Part shown: in pieces, positions 17,140 to 25,721 of the stretch
How the letters are laid out: each line of letters begins with the position of its first letter
Numbering within the stretch: the stretch's first letter is position 1
The notes under the pieces: model-generated
Databases searched by the model: none
What the model saw: the letters and a program-made list of their open reading frames with translations, nothing else
Told to the model about the DNA's origin: nothing
Assembly (NCBI RefSeq): GCF_017571495.1
Contig: NZ_JAGETZ010000019.1
Span: 1 to 64,000, forward strand
Direction: 5' to 3'
From: Hymenobacter negativus
Lineage (GTDB): Bacteria > Bacteroidota > Bacteroidia > Cytophagales > Hymenobacteraceae
DNA length: 64,000 nucleotides
Position numbers and translations under genes: made by a program

Positions 17140-17994
17140 TCACTTCCCCATCTTGCGCAGTGCCTGCGTCACTTCAAACTCCGTAATCTGACCCGGATAA
17201 TTTGCGTAGAAAATGTTGTCTTCGTTCAGCCGATAGCCGCTAATCAGGGCCCGCTGGGCGGCGTCCAGATGTTGCCGGGCGGGTTCCTCCTGGCCCTGTG
17301 CCCGGTAGGCCAGCGCGAGGTAATAATTGCCTTCCGGGTGCTGCGCGTAGGCTTTCAGGCAGCGCTCCAGGTAGGCCTGGGCCTGCGGATACTGCTGCCG
17401 CTGCAATGCCAGCCGCCCCGCATAGAATAGCGTGTTGAAGTGAATTTCTCCTTGGCCACTGGTTCCACTTTGCAACCGCATGTCCTCGCTGAAATCGGCT
17501 TCGGCCTGCTTGTAGTTGCCCGTTTCCAGGTTGCACAGCCCCGCAAAGAATGCATAGGTGTGGTCCATTTCCCGGCCATTGGGCTTGAGCTTTGCCACGC
17601 GCCGGAAATCGGCAAGGGCCCCGGCGTAATCCTTCGTGAAAATGCACTTGAGAAAACCCCGGTAGGCCAGCCACTTGTTGGCATCCAGAGCCACGGCTTT
17701 ATCTATCAGCGGAAAGGCTTTGGCATAGTCGCCGCATTTGATGAGCGGCATGGCCTTCTGCTGGTAGGCATAGGCAATGTTGGGGCAGGCGGCAATGAGG
17801 CTGTCGCAGTACAGGCCCCAGCGCGGGCTCAGGTAGCTGATGCGGTGCGCACCCCGGTCGAGGTAGCGGGCCACGAGCGTGTCCTGATACGCTTTGCTGC
17901 TGCAGTCGCCGGGTGCTGCTTGGGTAGGCTGCTGGCAGTGCCCCAGTCGCGCCAAGGCCAGCAGGCTAAGGAATAACGGCCACGACTTTCCCAT
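17140..17994 (-). CDS. Exported TPR-repeat protein
   Basis: 284 residues with a signal peptide (MGKSWPLFLSLLALARLGHCQQ). At least four TPR-like helical pairs are visible between about residues 70 and 250 (AYAYQQKAMPLIKCGDYAKAFPLIDKAVAL, TYAFFAGLCNLETGNYKQAEADF, GRLALQRQQYPQAQAYLERCL, GNYYLALAYRAQGQEEPARQHL). TPRs mediate protein-protein contacts; no enzymatic domain is seen. Its start overlaps the end of the gene upstream by 29 bases, implying co-transcription. Function unknown. Confidence 0.75.
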   Translation of the reverse strand: MGKSWPLFLSLLALARLGHCQQPTQAAPGDCSSKAYQDTLVARYLDRGAHRISYLSPRWGLYCDSLIAACPNIAYAYQQKAMPLIKCGDYAKAFPLIDKAVALDANKWLAYRGFLKCIFTKDYAGALADFRRVAKLKPNGREMDHTYAFFAGLCNLETGNYKQAEADFSEDMRLQSGTSGQGEIHFNTLFYAGRLALQRQQYPQAQAYLERCLKAYAQHPEGNYYLALAYRAQGQEEPARQHLDAAQRALISGYRLNEDNIFYANYPGQITEFEVTQALRKMGK

Positions 17995-18466
17995 TGCTGA
18001 TTTTGAAAGTTAAATACGTGAAGTAATTGGCGAGCATGCCGTTCGACGTAGTCACGGTTCGCCAGTCTTTCAGCGTTTGCAAATAGGCATACAGCTCATT
18101 CACCAGCTCTTTGCGGAAATGGGTGGCCTGGTAATTAGCGTTGGTCTGGAGCACCTGCGTCTTGGGCAGTCGGTAGCCCGCGCAGTCCACTACAAACCGG
18201 AACGTGACGTAGCCGCTGCCCGAGTAGCGCTGGTTTCTGCGCTGCAGGAAGGCCGTTGCTTCGGCCGCCAGGGTTTCGGAGCTGCGCGGGTATTTGCCGC
18301 CTACACTGAAATAGGGCACGAAAGGCGACTTCGCACACGCCGGGTTGTGGGTCGTGGTGGTATCCATGTATTCGCCGCCCTCGTAGCTGAAGTTCTGGCT
18401 TCGGGCCGGTAGGTAGAATAGAATGAAAAGCAACACAATGGGGAGTTGCTTTGGTAGTTTCACCAT
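17966..18466 (-). CDS. Exported protein resembling a TonB C-terminal domain
   Basis: 166 residues with a signal peptide (MVKLPKQLPIVLLFILFYLPARSQ). The mature part contains FLQRRNQRYSGSGYVTFRFVVDCAGYRLPKTQVLQTNA, which has the look of the TonB-C-like fold found in many small exported proteins of Bacteroidota (GxVxVxFxVDxxGxxxxxxV). This resemblance is moderate. It lies immediately upstream of and overlaps the TPR gene. Confidence 0.65.
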   Translation of the reverse strand: MVKLPKQLPIVLLFILFYLPARSQNFSYEGGEYMDTTTTHNPACAKSPFVPYFSVGGKYPRSSETLAAEATAFLQRRNQRYSGSGYVTFRFVVDCAGYRLPKTQVLQTNANYQATHFRKELVNELYAYLQTLKDWRTVTTSNGMLANYFTYLTFKISNGKVVAVIP

Positions 18467-18516
18467 GAGCTAAGTAGCTTCATTGCAGTACAGTGTGGCA
18501 TGGGGTGAGATGGTAA

Positions 18517-18948
18517 TCAGAAAGGCGACGGATATTTCTGCTTGCTCACTTTCCGATTGACGCGTCTGATTACCCGGTTGGGCGAAGGAAGAAGCTTACT
18601 CCAGTAAGTAACAATTGCGTCGTGCCCATTTGATTGCAAGCGCTGGACTTCGGTGAAGGGTATGAGGTTTGAGCCACCAATGTAACTACGACCATGCTCC
18701 GCCTGCCACTTCTTCACATAATCGAAGTAGTTACGTTTGCTCCCAAGCACGCTCCCCGATTCTCCCGTTATAAAAATCAAGCGCTTGTTCAGGAAGTTGA
18801 ATTCACCCCGGACTTCCTGAAACCGGCTGTTAAAATAGGCTGCCTCCTGCGTGTTCAACGTTGGACTGTTGTTGAGCCCACAACTGTCCAGCTGTTGTGC
18901 GGGCAGCCGGCAGGGCAACAGGCAGAGCAGGGGAAGTAACCATTTCAT
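18517..18948 (-). CDS. Small exported protein of unknown function
   Basis: 143 residues from MKWLLPLLCLLPCRLPAQQ (ATG at 18948); the frame continues upstream through a terminator hairpin, so the later start is chosen. The mature part is basic and polar (GSKRNYFDYVKKWQAEHGRSYIGGSNLIPF, RRVNRKVSKQKY) with no recognised domain. It is probably periplasmic. It lies 50 bases upstream of the TonB-C-like gene on the same strand. Confidence 0.6.
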   Translation of the reverse strand: MKWLLPLLCLLPCRLPAQQLDSCGLNNSPTLNTQEAAYFNSRFQEVRGEFNFLNKRLIFITGESGSVLGSKRNYFDYVKKWQAEHGRSYIGGSNLIPFTEVQRLQSNGHDAIVTYWSKLLPSPNRVIRRVNRKVSKQKYPSPF

Positions 18949-18978
18949 GGGTCGGCTTTTAACTGTGCTGTGCAACGG

Positions 18979-19032
18979 CCCGACAGCCAAATAGCCGCTG
19001 CAGGTAGCTTCAGCGGCTATTTGGCTGTCGGG
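18979..19032 (-). terminator. Perfect 22-base hairpin terminator
   Basis: Arms 18979-19000 and 19011-19032 (CCCGACAGCCAAATAGCCGCTG and its complement) are separated by 10 bases. It sits 45 bases downstream of the hydrolase stop at 19077 on the minus strand. No T-run is present, so termination may be factor-assisted. Confidence 0.7.
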
Positions 19033-19076
19033 GTAGCAAGGTGAAAAGAAAATCGGGATTTGCCGCGCTGTTATTG

Positions 19077-20318
19077 CTACTCTCGCTGAAACGGCATGCG
19101 CTGGCTGCCTACCTCTAGGTAGTAGAGGCCAGCTGGCAGGGCCGCCACGGCCAGCTGGCGGCGGGCATCAGGGGCGGTGAGCACGAGGCTGCCCAACACG
19201 TTGAACACGCGTACCGGCTGGTTGGCCGGGGCCCCGCTAATGGTGAGGGCCGTAGCCGCCGGGTTGGGATAGATTTCTAGGGCCGGTGCGCCATGCCCCG
19301 GCAGCGTGGCCGAAACGATGCTGGAACAGAACTGAATGCGCGGGTTCTGGGCATCGTTGCAGGGAAACAGGTACTTGCTTTGGGACCAGCGCACCAGCGG
19401 ATTAGAGCTTGATATCAAGGGCTTGAGGCCAGCGGGCATGGTAACCTGGGCGGTGCTGCCGTGCCCGAGGGCTACGTTTTTACCGGCGAGGCTGCCGTTG
19501 AATGTGTAATCACAAAGAGCATCGAGCAGGCGGTAGTAGGCGTAGTAGTCCAGTGCATCGAAGGCGGCTGCGGTATTGGGCACCACGTGGTCGGCGAGGT
19601 AGGTGTGGTTGGCCAGCGTATCGGAGCGCAGCATTAGGAAGTCCTTCTCAGCGGCCGGAATGTTGACATTTCGGAAGGCGTCGATGGCCATGCGGTGGTC
19701 GTTGGTATCATCGTCGTTGAAGATTTCGACCAGCAGGCGCGTGTTGCCTGGGAAGCTGGCCAACTCGGTGGGCGTGAGGTTGTACACATACCACGGCGCC
19801 AGCGAGTAGATGAAGCGGCCGTTCTGGCCCCAGCCATTATCCAAGAAGCAACGCAGGCCGTTGCCAAACGACGCCCCACCTCCGAAAGAATGGCCCAGAA
19901 AGCCCACCCGCGTGGTATCGATGATGGTGGGATAGCGGCGGGCGGCCCGCCGGAAGCCCTGCAGCAGGTTGGTGTAGCGGTCGGCCACCGTCACGCCCGT
20001 GGTTTGGTAGGGCACGAACACGATGGCGTAGCCTTTGCGGGCCGCAAACTCCAGCACCCCGCTGATGTTGGACGACACGTTCCCGCCAAATGCGTGGCTG
20101 TAGAAAATAGTAGGCACGCGCCCAGTGGCATCGGCGGGGTAGTACACCTCAATGTTGCGCCCCAGGAAGTTGAGGTTGGGAAATGAGACCGTGGCCACCG
20201 GATGCGGGCCATCGGAACCGTAGCCGGAGATAGGCTTGGGATAGTTGGGGTCGGCGTATTGGGCGTGGGCCGGGGCACATAGCAGCACCAGCAGCAGGAG
20301 GGTATAGAGTCGGAACAT
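19077..20318 (-). CDS. Secreted alpha/beta hydrolase with T9SS sorting domain
   Basis: 413 residues from MFRLYTLLLLVLLCAPAHAQ (ATG at 20318). The catalytic domain spans about residues 30-330 with the nucleophile elbow GHSFGGG (Ser144), an oxyanion-side motif YSHAFGGN, and candidate acid and base residues in FNDDDTNDHR and LADHVVPN. The arrangement resembles platelet-activating-factor acetylhydrolase/chlorophyllase-type hydrolases. The final 75 residues (LEIYPNPAATALTISG, GLYYLEVGSQRMPFQRE) are a T9SS type A sorting domain, so the enzyme should be released or attached at the cell surface. The substrate is unknown; an ester or short lipid is plausible. Confidence 0.83.
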   Translation of the reverse strand: MFRLYTLLLLVLLCAPAHAQYADPNYPKPISGYGSDGPHPVATVSFPNLNFLGRNIEVYYPADATGRVPTIFYSHAFGGNVSSNISGVLEFAARKGYAIVFVPYQTTGVTVADRYTNLLQGFRRAARRYPTIIDTTRVGFLGHSFGGGASFGNGLRCFLDNGWGQNGRFIYSLAPWYVYNLTPTELASFPGNTRLLVEIFNDDDTNDHRMAIDAFRNVNIPAAEKDFLMLRSDTLANHTYLADHVVPNTAAAFDALDYYAYYRLLDALCDYTFNGSLAGKNVALGHGSTAQVTMPAGLKPLISSSNPLVRWSQSKYLFPCNDAQNPRIQFCSSIVSATLPGHGAPALEIYPNPAATALTISGAPANQPVRVFNVLGSLVLTAPDARRQLAVAALPAGLYYLEVGSQRMPFQRE

Positions 20319-20386
20319 TTGGCAGGAGATTTTTTGCTGAATGGATAGCGAAATAGCCATTCAGTTTAATCAGCTAATGCCCCGAA

Positions 20387-21160
20387 TTATGCCTTGGCAA
20401 TAGTTGAGCCTTGATTCCTGCTCATAAACTCCTTGACCCAGAGCCACCCATAATACCCCAGCCCTGCTGCGCACGCCCACTGTATTGCCGTAAGCCCCAG
20501 CCCCGGCAGCGCCGTTGTGGGCTTGATAAACTCCACCAGCAGCCGGAACAGCAGGTAGCCACTCAGAAACAGCTGAAACCGCCGACCATCGGCCAAGGGG
20601 CTGCGCCGTTCCAGCAGCCAGAGCAGTAGCCCCAGCACCGCCAGAAATAGAATTTCGTAGAGGTTGGTGGGGTGGCGGGCGATGCCGTCGCCGAAGTTGA
20701 TGCCCCAGGGCAGGGTGGTGGCGGTGCCGTAGGTGCCGTCTTCCAGGCCACTGAAAAAGCAGCCGAGACGCCCGATGCTCAGGCCCAGCAGGATGGGTAA
20801 TACCATCAAATCGCCGCTGCTGGCTTTCACGCCCAGGTATTCCTTGGTGACTTCCACGCCAATGAGGCCGCCCAGGAAGCCGCCCACAATGGTTTTGTTG
20901 GTGAAATAATAGAGCCAGCCGCCGGGTGGGTGCACCAATAGCTCGGGGTGTTCCAGCAGGCCCAGCAGGCGCGAACCCAGCAGTGCCCCAGCGGCGGCCC
21001 CCACAAAAATCCATTGCCGATGCTCGCTGCTGATGCGGTCGGCGTGGCCAGCGCGCAGGTGGGTATACAGGCGGAAACCGAGGCTGTAGGCCAGTACCTC
21101 GCACACCAGATGCACAGGCAGACGGGCCGGACCAAGGGATAACTCGACGGGGAAATGCAT
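20387..21160 (-). CDS. Lgt-like membrane protein (prolipoprotein diacylglyceryl transferase family)
   Basis: 257 residues from MHFPVELSLGPARLP (ATG at 21160); upstream in-frame ATGs lie in a repeat. Seven or so membrane helices are visible. Lgt signatures are present in modified form: GRLGCFFSGLEDGTYG in place of the classical GRIGNFINGE, and RHPTNLYEILF close to the classical RHPSQLYEA. Lgt moves a diacylglyceryl group from phosphatidylglycerol to the lipobox cysteine of lipoproteins. Divergent family members with GCF in the loop are common, and whether this one does the housekeeping reaction cannot be told. It is divergent from the lipoprotein/radical SAM operon at 21505. Confidence 0.78.
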   Translation of the reverse strand: MHFPVELSLGPARLPVHLVCEVLAYSLGFRLYTHLRAGHADRISSEHRQWIFVGAAAGALLGSRLLGLLEHPELLVHPPGGWLYYFTNKTIVGGFLGGLIGVEVTKEYLGVKASSGDLMVLPILLGLSIGRLGCFFSGLEDGTYGTATTLPWGINFGDGIARHPTNLYEILFLAVLGLLLWLLERRSPLADGRRFQLFLSGYLLFRLLVEFIKPTTALPGLGLTAIQWACAAGLGYYGWLWVKEFMSRNQGSTIAKA

Positions 21161-21183
21161 AGCGCAAGATGCGCCGTAAAAAC

Positions 21184-21222
21184 GAGTACCCCGAATTTTC
21201 AATTCGGCCCGGCAGAACAGCC
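21184..21222. repeat. Solo arm of the ACCCCGAATTT dispersed repeat
   Basis: The sequence GAGTACCCCGAATTTTCAAT followed by TCGGCCCGGCAGAACAG matches one arm of the inverted repeats at 24430-24512 and 34855-34930. No opposing arm is visible nearby. Confidence 0.7.
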
Positions 21223-21440
21223 AGTAGCAAAGGCAAAATCCAAAGCTGTGGCCCCAGCACGCTGCTCACCCAGTAGGAAAGGCACAGAAGCTCCCTGATG
21301 AGCTATATGAGTTGCGCCGTAATTACCCGTGTTGGGTAGTATTTGTAATGTCTTTTATTGGTGATATAATACAATGTTAGGCAACGTTTTAAAATAAATA
21401 TTCATCCTTATTGCAGGTCTGCTCTTACTAATTATTGCCC

Positions 21441-21470
21441 TTGACAGAAATACCCAGCCGACTACCTTGG
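21441..21470 (+). promoter_or_regulatory. Putative Bacteroidota-type promoter
   Basis: TTGACA at 21441 and TACCTTGG at 21463 are separated by 19 bases between TTG and TA, fitting the -33 TTG / -7 TAnnTTTG pattern with one mismatch. Transcription would begin near 21477, which argues for the ATG at 21505 rather than the one at 21475. Confidence 0.5.
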
Positions 21471-21504
21471 GCTCATGGTTTTACACCCATCTAATCCGCT
21501 CATT

Positions 21505-23196
21505 ATGCAGCAGCTTTTCGCTTCCTTATACACGGTCCCTGGGTTGCTGGGGCTGTTTCGCCGGCGGGTGGTGGCTACCGCAGTGGCCTGGGGCACACTG
21601 GCCACTTTTACGCCACTCGTCACGGGGTGTAATTACTACCGGGGCCGCGAAAAAGAGGTGAGCCGAGAGAACGTGAACATGCTCGCCGACTCGAAGCTTT
21701 TTGTGGTGCACCAGGGCGCGGCGGTGTGGGAACTGCACCAGCCGCGTCTCAACGGCGAGGTGCTGGAAGGTACCCAACACCCATTGAGTGAAGTAGTGAA
21801 ACCGCATGGCACGTTGCCCGACGATGGGTTCTCGCCTCGGTACAAGCTGAAGGATAAAGCCGTCGTGCTGAACATCGTGCACCTCTACGTGAGCAACGTG
21901 CAGAGCGGTGCCGAAGACCGGGTGAGCATTCCCTTTGCAGCCATCAAGCAGATTGATTTGGTGGAGAAAAATACCCGTAAAACCACAGCCAGCTACGTAT
22001 TTGGTGGGCTGGGTATTGCCATTGGCGCCTTCGTGGTCATTGGGGTTATCGCCATCCTTACCAAAAGCTCCTGCCCGTTTGTGTACGCCTACGATGGGCA
22101 CGACTACCGCTTCGTGGGGGAGGCCTACGGCGGGGCCATTTTCGCCCCGGCCGAGCGCAACGACTACCTGCCGCTTCCCGCCATTGAGCCCGAAAATGGC
22201 GAGTACCGCCTCAAAATCAGCAACGAGCTCAAGGAGCGCCAATACACCAACTTGGCCGAGCTGTGGCTGGTGCAGCACCCCGCCGGCACACAGGTGCTGC
22301 TCGACCAGCGCGGCCACGTCCAGACGCTGGCCCGGCCGCTGCCGCCCATGCAGGCCCGCTCGCAGGCCGGCCACGACTGCACCGCCCAGCTGCAAGCCAC
22401 CGACCACAGTGCCTTTCTCTTCAACGAAGACCAGCCCGGCAGCACTCCTAATGAATTGACCCTGACCTTTCCCAAGCCCGCCGCCGCGCAGCACGGCAAG
22501 CTGGTGCTGCACGCCCAGAACTCGCTGTGGCTCGACTACCTCTACGGCGCGTTTATTGAAAAATTCGGTACCGCCTACAACGGCTGGGCTGCCCAGCAAA
22601 AGACCCAGCCCGCCGCAATAAACCGCCAGTGGAGTCTCGACCAGAGCATTCCGCTGAAGGTGTACGTGGAGGCCGGCCACGGCTGGCAGCTGGCCGAAAC
22701 CATCCCGACCATCGGCCCACTGGCCTCGCGCGATTTGGTGGTGCCGCTCGATTTTGCCGTCAATGCCACTACTCAGGTGCGGGTGAAGCTGGAATGCGGC
22801 TTCATGTTCTGGGAAGTAGATTATGCTGCGCTCGACTGCAGCCCCAACGCTTCCGTACAGCTCGACAACTGCCGTCTCACCAGTGCCCGCACCGAGCGCG
22901 GCGCCGACGTCCGCGCCCAGTTGGCCGCCGATGACGCCCAGTATCTGAGCCAGCCCCGGCCCGGCTCGGTGGTGAGCCTTTGCTACGAAAGCCACCTGCC
23001 CAAGCCGGACGCCGGCACCCGCCGCACCGCTTTTTTGCGCACCAAAGGCTACTACGAGCACATCCGTGACTTCAAGGGCATGCCCAACCTGCCGGAATTA
23101 TATGCCTTCAAAAAGCCCGGCCGCTTCATCGAATTCTCGAAGGAGAAATACCGCGCCACCACCCAACAGCTCACCCCCGTACTCGCCCAACGCTAA
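21505..23196 (+). CDS. Large lipoprotein/membrane-anchored protein of unknown function
   Basis: 563 residues from the ATG at 21505 (MQQLFASLYTVPG); an ATG 10 codons earlier would fall at the predicted transcript start. The N-terminus (RRRVVATAVAW... TPLVTGC) is a lipoprotein signal with Cys at residue 42. A membrane helix follows at about residues 165-190 (SYVFGGLGIAIGAFVVIGVIAIL). Then comes SCPFVYAYDGHDYRFVGEAYGGA, a block I recognise only as a recurring motif in uncharacterised Bacteroidota proteins, followed by a long beta-rich region. It is followed after five bases by a radical SAM gene. The product might be an acceptor or partner of that enzyme; this is inference from context. Confidence 0.75.
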   Translation: MQQLFASLYTVPGLLGLFRRRVVATAVAWGTLATFTPLVTGCNYYRGREKEVSRENVNMLADSKLFVVHQGAAVWELHQPRLNGEVLEGTQHPLSEVVKPHGTLPDDGFSPRYKLKDKAVVLNIVHLYVSNVQSGAEDRVSIPFAAIKQIDLVEKNTRKTTASYVFGGLGIAIGAFVVIGVIAILTKSSCPFVYAYDGHDYRFVGEAYGGAIFAPAERNDYLPLPAIEPENGEYRLKISNELKERQYTNLAELWLVQHPAGTQVLLDQRGHVQTLARPLPPMQARSQAGHDCTAQLQATDHSAFLFNEDQPGSTPNELTLTFPKPAAAQHGKLVLHAQNSLWLDYLYGAFIEKFGTAYNGWAAQQKTQPAAINRQWSLDQSIPLKVYVEAGHGWQLAETIPTIGPLASRDLVVPLDFAVNATTQVRVKLECGFMFWEVDYAALDCSPNASVQLDNCRLTSARTERGADVRAQLAADDAQYLSQPRPGSVVSLCYESHLPKPDAGTRRTAFLRTKGYYEHIRDFKGMPNLPELYAFKKPGRFIEFSKEKYRATTQQLTPVLAQR

Positions 23197-23201
23197 GCCA
23201 T

Positions 23202-24428
23202 ATGGAAGCCACGCTCATCACCGATATTACTTATGTGGAGGCGGCAGCCGCGCCGGTTGCCACGCCCAGCCTGCCGCCCGTGGTGCTTGCCTCTGCCCTG
23301 AAGCGTAGGCTTGTTGCGGGCGTTTTTAAGCTGGCCGAAGCGCGTTTGCTCTGGCGCTTTCTGCGCACGCCGGCCCGCGTGGGGCGGGCCATCAAGCGCG
23401 TCGATGACCTGAAAAGGAAATATTACGGCGACCTGAAAATCCGCAAAATCGCCCATGTGGCCGGCCGCTACTACCGCGAATATTACACGCCCGGATGGCC
23501 CAGCGTGGCTTACGACAACTACATTGCCACCACTATCAACCGGCTGGTGCCATTTCGAGGCGATACCGAAACCCTGAACCTGGTGTTTCTGGCCATTACT
23601 AAAAAGTGCCCGCTGGCCTGCGAGCACTGTTTCGAGTGGGATGCCCTGAACCAGCGCGAAACCCTGACGCGGGATAATATCCGCGAGCTAGTTGCTGCCT
23701 TCCAGGCCCGGCATGTCAGCCAGATTTTCTTCAGTGGGGGCGAGCCCATGTTGCGCGTGAACGACCTGATATCCGTGGTGTCTGCCGCCCGGCCCGGCAC
23801 CGATTTCTGGGTGATAACCTCCGGCTTCAACTTCACTCGCGAAAACGCTGGCCGGCTCAAGCGGGCGGGTTTCACCGGCGTCACCATCAGCCTCGACCAC
23901 CACGAGCCGGACCGGCACAATGCCTTTCGCGGCTCGCCGCAGGCCTACCAGAATGCCGTGCAAGCCGCGGCCCACGCCCACGCGGCCGGCCTGGTAGTAA
24001 ACCTGTCGCTTTGCGTCACGCAGGAATTCACCACTGAAGCCAACCTGATGGCCTACGCCCGTCTGGCCCGACAGCTCGGCGTCACGTTCATCCAAATTCT
24101 GGAGCCACGCGCCGTGGGGCACTACGCCGGCCGCGCTGTCGACCTCAACCCTGCCCAACTGGAGTTGCTGGAAGCGTTTTACCTAAGGCTCAATTTCGGC
24201 CCCGATTACCTCGACTGGCCCTTGGTGCATTACTACGGCTACCATCAGCGCCGCATGGGCTGCACCGGTGCCGCCGACCGGTTCTTGTACGTCGACACCG
24301 ACGGCGACCTGCACGCCTGCCCCTTCTGCCAGAAGAAGAGCGGCAGTGCGCTGGGTGGCTGCCTCAGTAAGTCGCTTGATGCGCTGAAAACCCGTGGCTG
24401 CCACGCCTTCGCCAACGCGGTGATATAA
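23202..24428 (+). CDS. Radical SAM protein with C-terminal SPASM-like cysteines
   Basis: 408 residues. A basic N-terminal region of about 110 residues (KRRLVAGVFKLAEARLLWRFLRTP) precedes the radical SAM barrel. The cluster motif is C136PLAC140EHC143, and IFFSGGEPML is the SAM-binding glycine motif. The C-terminus has GCTGAADRFLYVDTDGDLHACPFCQKKSG, a pattern seen in SPASM/twitch auxiliary-cluster enzymes, many of which modify peptides or proteins. The substrate is unknown. It forms a tight operon with the upstream lipoprotein gene (5-base gap). A long inverted repeat follows immediately, so it is probably the last gene. Confidence 0.85.
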   Translation: MEATLITDITYVEAAAAPVATPSLPPVVLASALKRRLVAGVFKLAEARLLWRFLRTPARVGRAIKRVDDLKRKYYGDLKIRKIAHVAGRYYREYYTPGWPSVAYDNYIATTINRLVPFRGDTETLNLVFLAITKKCPLACEHCFEWDALNQRETLTRDNIRELVAAFQARHVSQIFFSGGEPMLRVNDLISVVSAARPGTDFWVITSGFNFTRENAGRLKRAGFTGVTISLDHHEPDRHNAFRGSPQAYQNAVQAAAHAHAAGLVVNLSLCVTQEFTTEANLMAYARLARQLGVTFIQILEPRAVGHYAGRAVDLNPAQLELLEAFYLRLNFGPDYLDWPLVHYYGYHQRRMGCTGAADRFLYVDTDGDLHACPFCQKKSGSALGGCLSKSLDALKTRGCHAFANAVI

Positions 24429-24429
24429 A

Positions 24430-24512
24430 AACTTGCGCCCCGAATTTCCAATTGAGCCCGTCAGAACACTAGTCGCTCACACGGGCCGAATTGGAAATTA
24501 GGGGTACAAGTT
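24430..24512. terminator. Long inverted repeat between convergent genes (ACCCCGAATTT family)
   Basis: Arms 24430-24461 and 24481-24512 are imperfect complements (AACTTG(C/T)(G/A)CCCC(G/T)AATTTCCAATT...). It occupies almost all the space between the radical SAM stop (24428) and the SDR stop (24516), so it is placed as a bidirectional terminator. The sequence is related to 34855-34930 and 21184-21222. Confidence 0.75.
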
Positions 24513-24515
24513 CTA

Positions 24516-25556
24516 TTACTCGTTATTCTTTGCTGCAGCCTTGCGGGTTAGCGTAGTAAGGGGGGAACGGGTGATTTCCGATTCGCTCTCAAACCCGGTG
24601 CGGCGGGCGTTGGCAGCGGCGCTTTCGCCGGTGGCGGGCAGGGCACGGTTCATCCAACTCAGAATGTCGGTGGTGGTGCCGGGCAGCAGGCCGTGGAAGG
24701 CCGCCAGAAATTTGGCGGGCAACGAGAGGATTACCTCGCCGTCGCCGCGGCGGCAGGCGTTCCAGATTTGGCGGCCGGCCTGCTCAGCATTCATGGTGAG
24801 GCCGGGCAGCGAATCGGCGATGCTGAACCAGGCAAATTCCTTTTTGTGCTGACCTTTTACTAGGGCATGGTCGGGGCTGCCAGTGCGCATTAGGCCCGGA
24901 CACACCGTAGTTACGCTGATGCCGTATTGGGCTAATTCGGCCCGAAACCCTTCGGAGAGGCCCACCAGGGCAAACTTGCTGGCGCTGTAGGGCGCCATAT
25001 GGGGCAGGGCAACTTTGCCGCCCAATGATGAAATGTTGACGATGCGGCCGGCGCCCCGGCGGCGCATGCTGGGCAGCACGGCCTGCATGGCGTGCAGCGG
25101 TGCCCAGAAGTGAATGGCCATGGCATCCTCGTAGTCCCGCGAATCCATGTTATCGAGCGGGCCGCCGACGATAATACCGGCATTGTTGATGAGCACGTCG
25201 ACAACTCCGAAGCGGCTTTCGACTTCGGCCACCATCGTGCGCACTTCCGTTTCGTTGGTGATGTCGCGGGAGAGGGTGAGCACGTCGGCTTCGGCCGCAC
25301 CAGCCATCAACAGGTCCTGGCGGGCGCGGGCGAGTTCGGCCTCGTCGCGGGCGCAAATGGCTACCCGGGCGCCTTCGGCCACGGCTTGCCGGGCCAGCAC
25401 GAGGCCCAGTCCACGCGAGCCGCCGGTGATGAGTACCACACGGCCATTCAGGTTGTAGGAGCCGCGGCGGTTGCCCCAGAGAGTGGCGGCCAGGGCTACG
25501 GTACCGAGGCCGGCGGCCAGCAGCCAGTTGGTTTTAGAGCGTTTGGCGTTTTTCAT
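24516..25556 (-). CDS. Short-chain dehydrogenase/reductase (SDR) with N-terminal membrane segment
   Basis: 346 residues from MKNAKRSKTNWLLAAGLG (ATG at 25556). A short hydrophobic segment at residues 11-26 could anchor it in the membrane. The Rossmann domain shows TGGSRGLG (NAD(P) binding), NNAG, the catalytic Ser in NISSLGG, YSASK (Tyr and Lys) and PGLMRTG. A further 90 residues follow the SDR core. It oxidises or reduces a hydroxyl/carbonyl pair on an unidentified substrate. Neighbours give no pathway clue. Confidence 0.85.
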   Translation of the reverse strand: MKNAKRSKTNWLLAAGLGTVALAATLWGNRRGSYNLNGRVVLITGGSRGLGLVLARQAVAEGARVAICARDEAELARARQDLLMAGAAEADVLTLSRDITNETEVRTMVAEVESRFGVVDVLINNAGIIVGGPLDNMDSRDYEDAMAIHFWAPLHAMQAVLPSMRRRGAGRIVNISSLGGKVALPHMAPYSASKFALVGLSEGFRAELAQYGISVTTVCPGLMRTGSPDHALVKGQHKKEFAWFSIADSLPGLTMNAEQAGRQIWNACRRGDGEVILSLPAKFLAAFHGLLPGTTTDILSWMNRALPATGESAAANARRTGFESESEITRSPLTTLTRKAAAKNNE

Positions 25557-25721
25557 GAGTAGCTGTATGCCAAATGGCGCCGAAAGGTTGCACACCATGG
25601 GGCTACCACTCTTTTTTTGAGGATTTTGTGGCACGAAAGGTAGCTGACGGCGCGTTGGGGCGGCAAGGAGCGGGGATTTCAGCCGATATTTACTCCTCCC
25701 TTGCCCCCGTTTTTTTCTGTG

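Larger units (their letters stand above)
21161..21504. other. Divergent intergenic region
   Basis: This spacer separates the Lgt-like gene from the lipoprotein gene. It contains a solo copy of the ACCCCGAATTT repeat (21184-21222), an AT-rich stretch at 21330-21440, and a plausible Bacteroidota promoter for the lipoprotein gene (21441-21470). Confidence 0.6.

Noticed and set aside
21526..23061. 511-codon minus-strand frame
   Set aside because: Antisense of the lipoprotein gene; no motif.
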